Positions 57,889 to 64,000 of a stretch of 64,000 bases of DNA are shown piece after piece. The first letter of the stretch is position 1; every line of letters starts with the position of its first letter. The position numbers were made by a program, and so were the translations under genes. The notes beneath the pieces were generated by a model. The model worked only from the letters and a program-made list of their open reading frames with translations, had not been told where the DNA came from and searched no databases. This DNA is from Oopsacas minuta (Eukaryota; Porifera; Hexactinellida; Lyssacinosida; Leucopsacidae). The stretch lies in assembly GCA_024704765.1 (NCBI GenBank), contig JAKMXF010000318.1:124001-188000 (forward strand). Direction: 5' to 3'.

Positions 57889-58123
57889 TATTCCTACTAT
57901 TTGATAATAAACTAGATACACTTTTCATATGTACTTTAAATATACATTGAGTTGGACCGAAATCAGTCAAGTACTCAATCCCATCTGTTAGGATTCGTTA
58001 GCCTACGTTACTTATCTTTGTCGCAACAAACAAATATACCAAATTACTTCAATAAATTCAAACTTTATTCTATTGTTTGCTCTATTAGTATTCTTAACTG
58101 GCTTTACTATATGTACAACTGTT
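57889..58123. promoter_or_regulatory. Divergent promoter region between WDR47 and a putative small gene
   Basis: These 235 bp separate the WDR47 start (leftward) from the Met of a putative rightward gene. If the small gene is real, this would be a bidirectional promoter. No specific element is recognised. Confidence 0.3.
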
Positions 58124-58839
58124 ATGTGTCTAATGACTAATTTTAGATACTTTTCACTGTTGTTATCAGCTGTTGCTAAACATCTCAATCTTATTCTGAA
58201 ACGTAAGTTCGTGTATTATTTTAGTTCTATTTTGAGTGTTTTATTTATCAAATTTATCCTTCATCAACTTGTTTATCGTATCTTAAGCTACAGCGGAAGC
58301 GGTTACCCTAGAAAAGGCAAAACGTGGCTATCATACAGTGGATGCCGGTTATAAGAACATACCGGATATAAGTACCGTCCTCTGTAAAACAGTTCTTATT
58401 TATTTCTGTATATTTTATATCGGGTATAAGGACATGTATTGCTACTCCCAAGGGGTTCTTACAACCAGCATCCACTGGATTGAGAAATAAGATAATATAA
58501 ACCTGATAGGTTGTAAGTGTCCAATACAAACTGATTTCAGTGTTGTATTTGTAATTTAATTAATAAATCAAGCTAACTAGTAATCTATTGAACTCTAAAA
58601 ATGATCAAACATTATTTCCCTTCTAATATCAATTGAGATATCGTAGAGATGATAACAATTCTTTCTAAACACATTTGTAAAGAAGTTTGTTTATATTCTT
58701 GCTAGTTTTCTCTAAAATTATTTCTAAAGGCTTTTCTGCACCTGGAGGGCTATCCTTGATTGAACTGGAATGCAATCAAGAGCTTTCTGAATCACAAAAG
58801 TATCTGATTGATATTCTCAAATCAAACAAACGGATCTGA
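58124..58839 (+). CDS. Hypothetical 62-residue protein, two exons
   Basis: The model joins 58124-58202 to 58730-58839. The donor is AAAC|GTAAGT and the acceptor TCTAAAG|GC, with phase kept through the junction to TGA. The product begins with a hydrophobic/amphipathic segment ('YFSLLLSAVAKHLNLILK') and ends with a polar helix ('NQELSESQKYLIDILKSNK'). I do not recognise a family. The frame is open upstream to about 57992 and codes for another hydrophobic stretch, so the true start may lie earlier. Support is a good donor, a phase-matched acceptor and a codon-like second exon. Against it: small size and no known homologue. The intron would contain a 142 bp inverted-repeat element. Confidence 0.35.
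58336..58477. mobile_element. 142 bp inverted-repeat element (MITE family D)
   Basis: The left end CAGTGGATGCCGGTTATAAG pairs with the right end CTTACAACCAGCATCCACTG. Internal subterminal repeats (CCGGATATAAG and TATCGGGTATAAG) are also inverted. TA precedes the left end but not the right. This is the only copy noticed here. The size and CAGT...ACTG ends suit a Tc1/mariner/pogo-type MITE. Confidence 0.65.
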
Positions 58840-59110
58840 AGTTAAATTCAACCATTACCATATATGGTCCGTGTCATATGATTTATACACAACTGTTTTG
58901 TACAATTTATTATTTACCTTTCATATTTTGCTTTTTCACAATAATATTGATTACCAGTGAATAATTAAAATATTGAATAAATGAAAATTTCTATTTTATT
59001 TGGGAATAAATGTAGATCGAATAATTAGCAGCTTGTAAAATAAATAACACATCTCAATGTATTGATTCGGGCATAGATTAGTAACACTCAAATCCGCAAT
59101 ATTTTTAACG

Positions 59111-60785
59111 TTATAGATCTTGATTATAGGTTCGACCGTTTGTAGAGGTATATTGGAGGGGTGGGGATGGTGATAATAAGCGGCTATCCCAATCACTCGT
59201 TGGAGGAGATTCTAATGAATGATCTGGAATAGGCGACACTTCTTCTCCAGGCTTTGAGGTGATAAAATCAGAATCTTTGAGGTCGAGTTTAGGAGAGGGT
59301 GTATCTGAATCTGTCCTCTCTGTTGGCTTAGAAGGACACTCTGGTTCCTCCACTACAGCTTTAATAGACACATGGTGGAAACCGTTTGAATCTGTCAATT
59401 TGTTTGAATCAGCTCTTTGCCCTATAAATTTTAGATGTACAGTCAACTCCAGTTATATCGAAGTCTCAAATTGTACTAATATGGTAATAATTTGATCGAT
59501 TATATCGCAGGAATTTACTGCATTTACTTAAAGCCTAAGATCTCACATACCTCCATAATGAATGACGTCATCTGTATTTAATTTTCCCTGTTTCTCCAGT
59601 TCCTCTAATGTTCTCAATTCCTCGATTAGTTCAGCTTCACACTGACTTAATCTAGCTGGATCTAAGGCAGTATACGGCGTGCCTACAAACTGACGTAGAT
59701 GTATCTCTAGATAGAGGTTAACTTCACTACTACGACTTAGATAAGGGAAGTTACCGCCTGTCTTAAGATGAGCACGTTTTGCATGTGGATAACACTTGTA
59801 CATATCATCCTTTACTCCTTGTGTTAGCGCGCACTCATCGAAAACATCCATTATTGTTACACGAATGTTTTTCAAGTTTTGTGGCTCGACATAACTTTCT
59901 GAGCAATTCAACGTAAGCCTTGATGCTAATTCAGATCTAATAGAATATACATACATATTAATTTGTGTTACAGCTTGCAGTCACTACTATGAATACTAAA
60001 ATTGCTAGCAATCCAACAATATTGAAAATATATGTAAATTATCTAAATACGCAGAAAATTAATGAGCTTTAGTTTATATTGCAAATGGGCCAAATGGAAA
60101 TTCCTATAGGATTATTTTATAATGCATTTACAACATTGCAAAAGATTGTTCGTAAACAAATTAGCTAATTAAGTTAGATAAGATATATTCGTAGATATAC
60201 ACACCTGCTTAGTGAATCGAGTCTTTCCACCATAAAATCTGTGGCTTCGGCTACTCTACCTTCCAGTCCATCAGATGGCAAATGCTGCAATAATGTCCTT
60301 CTAAGCATAAATGCGGGTAATGTCCAATATATTCCTGAGAGAGAATTCTGTCTGAAAACGGAAGTATCGTGGAAAGAATTGCAGAGAAATACTGAATGGA
60401 CTAGTTTAGAATGTTTTGATCGTTCTACAAACTTCTGAGCTAAATATCCACCTAAACTAGCGCCGAATAAATGCACTTTACTCAATCCCAGCTGATCGAT
60501 AAGTCTAGTCAACCCTTTCATAAAATCCTCCAAGGTCCAATACACAGGATAACTCAGTGTAATTATCCTATAGCCACGTGTAGATAGACCTATTATCTGT
60601 TTGAAAAATGCATCACCTGTTCCAATAGCAGGTGGGAGACAAAGTAACGGACACATTATGTTCTTAGGCCCTGCATCGTACAGTGTCCAAACTTCGTTAT
60701 CAACGTCAACCACTATTTTCTGCTGGGATATAAGTGCGCGAAATTTTATATAATCTTCTTCCATTCTTGCGGAGTGCTCAGCCAT
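59111..60785 (-). CDS. SPG21: Maspardin (SPG21) homologue with an extended C-terminus
   Basis: Three minus-strand exons, 60205-60785, 59551-59936 and 59111-59421, encode 425 residues; human maspardin has 308. It is an alpha/beta-hydrolase-fold protein. The match is clear through '[19 protein letters not shown]', 'YPVYW', the nucleophile-elbow motif '[16 protein letters not shown]', '[11 protein letters not shown]', '[11 protein letters not shown]' and '[20 protein letters not shown]'. Family members are thought not to be active hydrolases; in humans the protein acts in endosomal traffic and binds CD4. The last exon adds about 104 Ser/Pro/Asp/Glu-rich, probably disordered residues not present in vertebrates. 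Intron 2 contains MITE family A copy 5. Confidence 0.9.
59440..59520. mobile_element. MITE family A, copy 5 (shortest)
   Basis: An 81 bp element in maspardin intron 2. The left end is CAGTCAACTCCAGTTATATC after TA and is the cleanest left terminus of the family. The right end, ATATCGCAGGAATTTACTG, is diverged. Confidence 0.6.
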
Positions 60786-61091
60786 TTAATCTAATGCAGC
60801 AATTTCTATTATCAAAACACACATGTAGTATTATTCATAGAAGAAGTATTACACGAAAATTGTAGCTAAAATCTACTAATTTGGATATGATTATTAAGAG
60901 AAATTTTATGATTAAAATTATCTTAGATAATTGTGAATTTATCAGTATGAAAATGGCTTTTTATGGAAATATTATCTTGTTGCAATTCAATGTGTTAATA
61001 CCCGCATAACACGTGGCTAATTGTTATGTATCACTATGATAAATATTAGTGGTAATTCATAAAATAAATAATTCTTAAATAAACACTCATC
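60786..61091. other. Intergenic region upstream of maspardin
   Basis: These 306 bp are very AT-rich. They lie between the maspardin start and the stop of the receptor phosphatase gene, both on the minus strand. Nothing beyond a presumed promoter and 3' UTR is seen. Confidence 0.5.
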
Positions 61092-63879
61092 TTAAGTGAT
61101 AAAATAATCAAACTCTAAGTGACATTTGTCTGTAAGAGAATTCGTTTGTATTATGGTTAATGCGAATTTTGCCTGAATTCTTTGTTGTATAAAACTAGTC
61201 CACGTAAGATCAGGTAAATATCTCCCTAAACAGAAAAATCGTGAAATTTTTGGATAAGAAATTTTGTAAATATAGCTTACGATAGAAGTGATAATTTTCG
61301 GCCTTTCAGAACATAGAGTCCTACAACATTGCAGGAGATCGAAAGAATCTTCATTATCAAGATTATCCATACCGATTGAAATCGCAGTGAAAATGCCGCA
61401 GAAATTAGTCCCTAGCCTAAGAGAATAAGTTTTAAATGCGAAATTTGTATTCAATAAACTGTGAATTTTCGCATACTTATCGTATAGTAATATAGGATGT
61501 CTTGATCTATGAGCAGTAATTGTCATTTGTTGAGATTTATAAATACTCCTGGTGTGGTTAATAAATGAAATTAGTTCTTTTAATCCTTTCGGGTTCTTCT
61601 TGACACTATCAGACATCTGAGAGTAGTTGGATAGCAACGATTTGTTGAAATGGAATGTATAATGAGTAACTTTATATTCCTTACCCTATAATCGTGATAT
61701 AGATATATATTGATATAAATCACCAACGGGCGGTCAAAATTTGTTCGTCTTATCCGAAATTCGCATTTACGAAGTTCCAGACAGTACAAGCATTACCTTC
61801 CCCCATCTAAGAATTAGCTTCCTTTCTTCCAAGCACTTATCATCATTAATAATACAATCTATACACTCAATTTTGATGAAGTTGAACTCTAACTCTGTAC
61901 CGATATCATTCGGCAGGTATGTCTACAGTAATAGAGATTTATACCTAATAATTTCGAGTAGGGATTTTTAAAATTTTAAAGCAATTAGTTTATCACTGTA
62001 GTTAAAGGAATTTACAATATAAAGCTAGTAGACAAATCTCACTTGATCAGAAATGCTGTCTCCCGAATCGATACTGAAAGCTGAGCCATTTGGTATGAGA
62101 TCTTCTTGGAATCTCGTGATTTGTATATTTATGATACATGGACAGTTTTGTTGAAGCAGGAGTGACCAGAAATCAAACATCGTAGTTGATAACGGTTCTT
62201 GTGTAACAATAAAGTTATTCTCAAGCCAGTATCCCTATAACAAAATGAAAATGATTGCAGATGTAGTTCGTGTATTTAATGAATTGTAGATTGTACAATT
62301 GTGCAAGCCAATTATTGCATGATTTTGAAAGTTCTTTTACATCATAGAAGGAGTATACTCCAGCTTTTGGATTCAACACAGAGAATTAAAGGAGCGCTGA
62401 ACGAGAGCGCGTTCCAAGAAATGAAGAGAGCTTAATGCCCTGATTCAACACTGAAAGTAATTTGACGATCAAATAATTTATGGCTATTAATGCGGTAACA
62501 TATACTTATACTCATTTATTGAAATTCGATCAAATCCAACCCCCACAGGCTTACTTCTTTATAATTATGATTAATATTAAGCAATATTATAAATGTTAAT
62601 AATCAGGCTAACCTGCACAAAACTAGCATTGATATATGAATCTTTAACTGAAACATCAAAGTAGCCTTTTTCGGGTTTATATTGTAGTAATGGAACACAT
62701 GTTCGCTGGTCTAGGTAAGGAAATTGAATTGATAAATGTGGTAGTCAATAATTCGTCTATTTAAGAATCATCCAACAATTATAATAAAGTCCCAACTTAC
62801 AAGGAATGACTGTACAATCACGATTTTTCACAGAATTAGCTTGTTCGCCAGCAGTTGGGTGGATATATAAATTCTGTGTTTCAGGTAATTTCTAAAATTG
62901 AAAGTAATTGTAGCCATTTCTATTCCAAAAAACTGCTATTTAGTGAAAAGCTCTTATACAAATTAGTATATTTAACATGATTGTGCTATATTGGATTGCA
63001 AGCGTAAGTAGCAGTCCCTATCTTGGCATTAATAACGCAAAGATTGTCAAATATATCGATTGTACATAAATGTAAATAGTGGTTTTGGAAAAACACTTTG
63101 TTTTCAATTCTCTATGAATTAACAGTTACTTAACGTATAACATGTACACAATATTAGTATATAAGCAAGTGTTACCGGTAAATGATTAAATAAATAAAAA
63201 TACAAAACAAATGGCAGCCGAAATTCACGAACATTTCAATGATATTAAATCTGAAAGAATGGAGATAGATTTAAAATTAATATATTGTTTTCAACTCAAT
63301 TTGGAAGAAGTTTTGTTTGAAAATGTTGATTGCGTGAGACGAAAAATGGTAAACAATGGCTTAAGTAGGGAACAAATACTGCAATTGAAAGCATTCAGGA
63401 AGCGAGAAAGAGCAAAACTCCGCCGTAAGGAGGAGTTAAAATGTCTAAACAAAGATCTTAACGACTTACAATCTGAGAGAGATGATTTATTAATGGAAAT
63501 GATAGGACTGAAAGAAGAAATCGTGAAATATCAAAAATGGGAAATAATGACCTTTATAGAAGAACTGAATGATCCTACCTCGTACCAAGAAAATTACTTG
63601 TAATTCTGAAATTCTGAATGCAAACGCGGCAAGTAGCAAGTCAATTAATAGCATCCTCGCTTTTTCACGGATACAGTTAACTTGTAATTATTTGCATAAA
63701 ATTTTTTGCTATAATAGCTCAATTAAATTACAATTGCATATTACCGTAGCTAGCTGTTCTAATAGTTGATTATCAGCAGCATATTGAATGCATTTAGACT
63801 CTAAATCTTTAGCTGAAATAACTGTAATTCCACAGAGATAAGCCTCGACAAGAGCATCATGTAGGAATATATATTGTGC
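61092..63879 (-). CDS. Receptor-type protein tyrosine phosphatase, 3' part: end of D1 and degenerate D2
   Basis: Six minus-strand exons are readable: 63745-63879, 62801-62891, 62613-62710, 62043-62234, 61797-61922, 61092-61616. They give 388 residues in one continuous frame, and the gene continues beyond the right edge. The first exon is the end of an active-type D1 domain ('QYIFLHDALVEAYLCG', as in LAR-type receptors). The rest is a second domain: 'KNRDCTVIPYQRTCVPLLQY', 'DSYINASFVQGYW', 'FIVTQEPLSTTMFDFWSLLL' and 'NPKGLKELISFI'. The P-loop that should read HCSAGxGRTG is 'SLRLGTNFCG', so the catalytic Cys and Arg are both lost. D2 domains of such receptors are often inactive, but rarely this diverged. 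The ectodomain is out of view. A plus-strand gene lies within the intron 62892-63744. Confidence 0.75.
63211..63603 (+). CDS. bZIP-like coiled-coil protein, intronless, nested in a phosphatase intron
   Basis: A single exon of 130 residues from the ATG at 63211 to TAA at 63601-63603. A basic stretch ('LKAFRKRERAKLRRKEE') is followed by a helix with four heptad-spaced leucines (in 'CLNKDL', 'NDLQSE', 'DDLLME', 'IGLKEE'). This is the layout of a bZIP factor, but the Asn and Arg that define the DNA-contact motif are Ala and Lys at the expected positions. It could therefore be a diverged bZIP or simply a basic coiled coil. It lies wholly inside the intron 62892-63744 of the opposite-strand receptor phosphatase. 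Its ATG context and codon-like composition argue for a real gene, though the lack of introns also fits a retrocopy. Confidence 0.5.
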   Translation: MAAEIHEHFNDIKSERMEIDLKLIYCFQLNLEEVLFENVDCVRRKMVNNGLSREQILQLKAFRKRERAKLRRKEELKCLNKDLNDLQSERDDLLMEMIGLKEEIVKYQKWEIMTFIEELNDPTSYQENYL

Positions 63880-64000
63880 CTAAGATATATGTACAAGAAT
63901 TATTAAGTTGGAATGAAATGCTAAAATGCACAAAAATGTGAAAATCGATCTTTTAACCGAAATAATTGGAATTTAGAATTGGATTATTTGTGTACAAGAT

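Noticed and set aside
61741-61971. Plus-strand open frame at 61741-61971
   Set aside because: It is antisense to a receptor phosphatase exon (61797-61922) that reads through in frame on the minus strand.
63211-63603. Calling the nested gene a typical bZIP transcription factor
   Set aside because: The diagnostic Asn and Arg of the basic region are absent at the expected distance from the first heptad Leu.

Overview
The window is nuclear DNA of an early-branching animal, most likely a sponge. It is AT-rich (roughly one third G+C by eye) and gene-dense on both strands. Most introns are 50-300 bp with clean GT..AG ends, and every multi-exon model below keeps its reading frame. The content is animal-type: an adhesion GPCR, two receptor-like tyrosine phosphatases, an EGF/laminin-G matrix protein, FEM1, METTL1, WDR47, maspardin and R3HDM4. 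The giant cadherin carries a bacterial-type cohesin-like module, a combination I recall from the 'coherin' cadherins of sponges and choanoflagellates. No species can be assigned from the sequence alone.

Layout. 1-216 is the 3' end of a pyruvate dehydrogenase phosphatase-like gene (+). 973-26295 is one giant gene (+) of about 8,300 residues: IPT/TIG, PA14, G8 and beta-helix modules as in fibrocystin-L, then about 20 cadherin repeats, a cohesin-like and a dockerin-like module, one membrane segment and a short tail. 26460-28745 is a FEM1 homologue (+). 29072-33703 is an intronless adhesion GPCR (+) with a recently amplified EGF cassette. 33979-46878 is a 19-exon, reeler/EGF/laminin-G protein resembling EYS/Crumbs (+); a complete receptor-like tyrosine phosphatase gene (43936-45943, -) lies inside its last large intron. 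47069-49321 is a HHIP-like protein (+). 49650-50805 is METTL1 (+), 51027-52681 a PLCXD-like protein (+), 52905-54179 R3HDM4 (+), 54229-57888 WDR47 (-), 58124-58839 a doubtful 62-residue gene (+), 59111-60785 maspardin (-). From 61092 to the right edge runs the 3' part of a two-domain receptor tyrosine phosphatase (-), with an intronless bZIP-like gene (63211-63603, +) inside one of its introns.

The first 47 kb is dominated by cell-surface and matrix genes (giant cadherin, adhesion GPCR, EGF/LamG protein, nested phosphatase). The right part is mostly housekeeping genes. Small non-autonomous DNA transposon remnants of at least three families sit in introns and between genes.

All calls come from reading the translation. 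No database search or alignment was run. Splice sites were chosen by GT/AG, phase and domain continuity.
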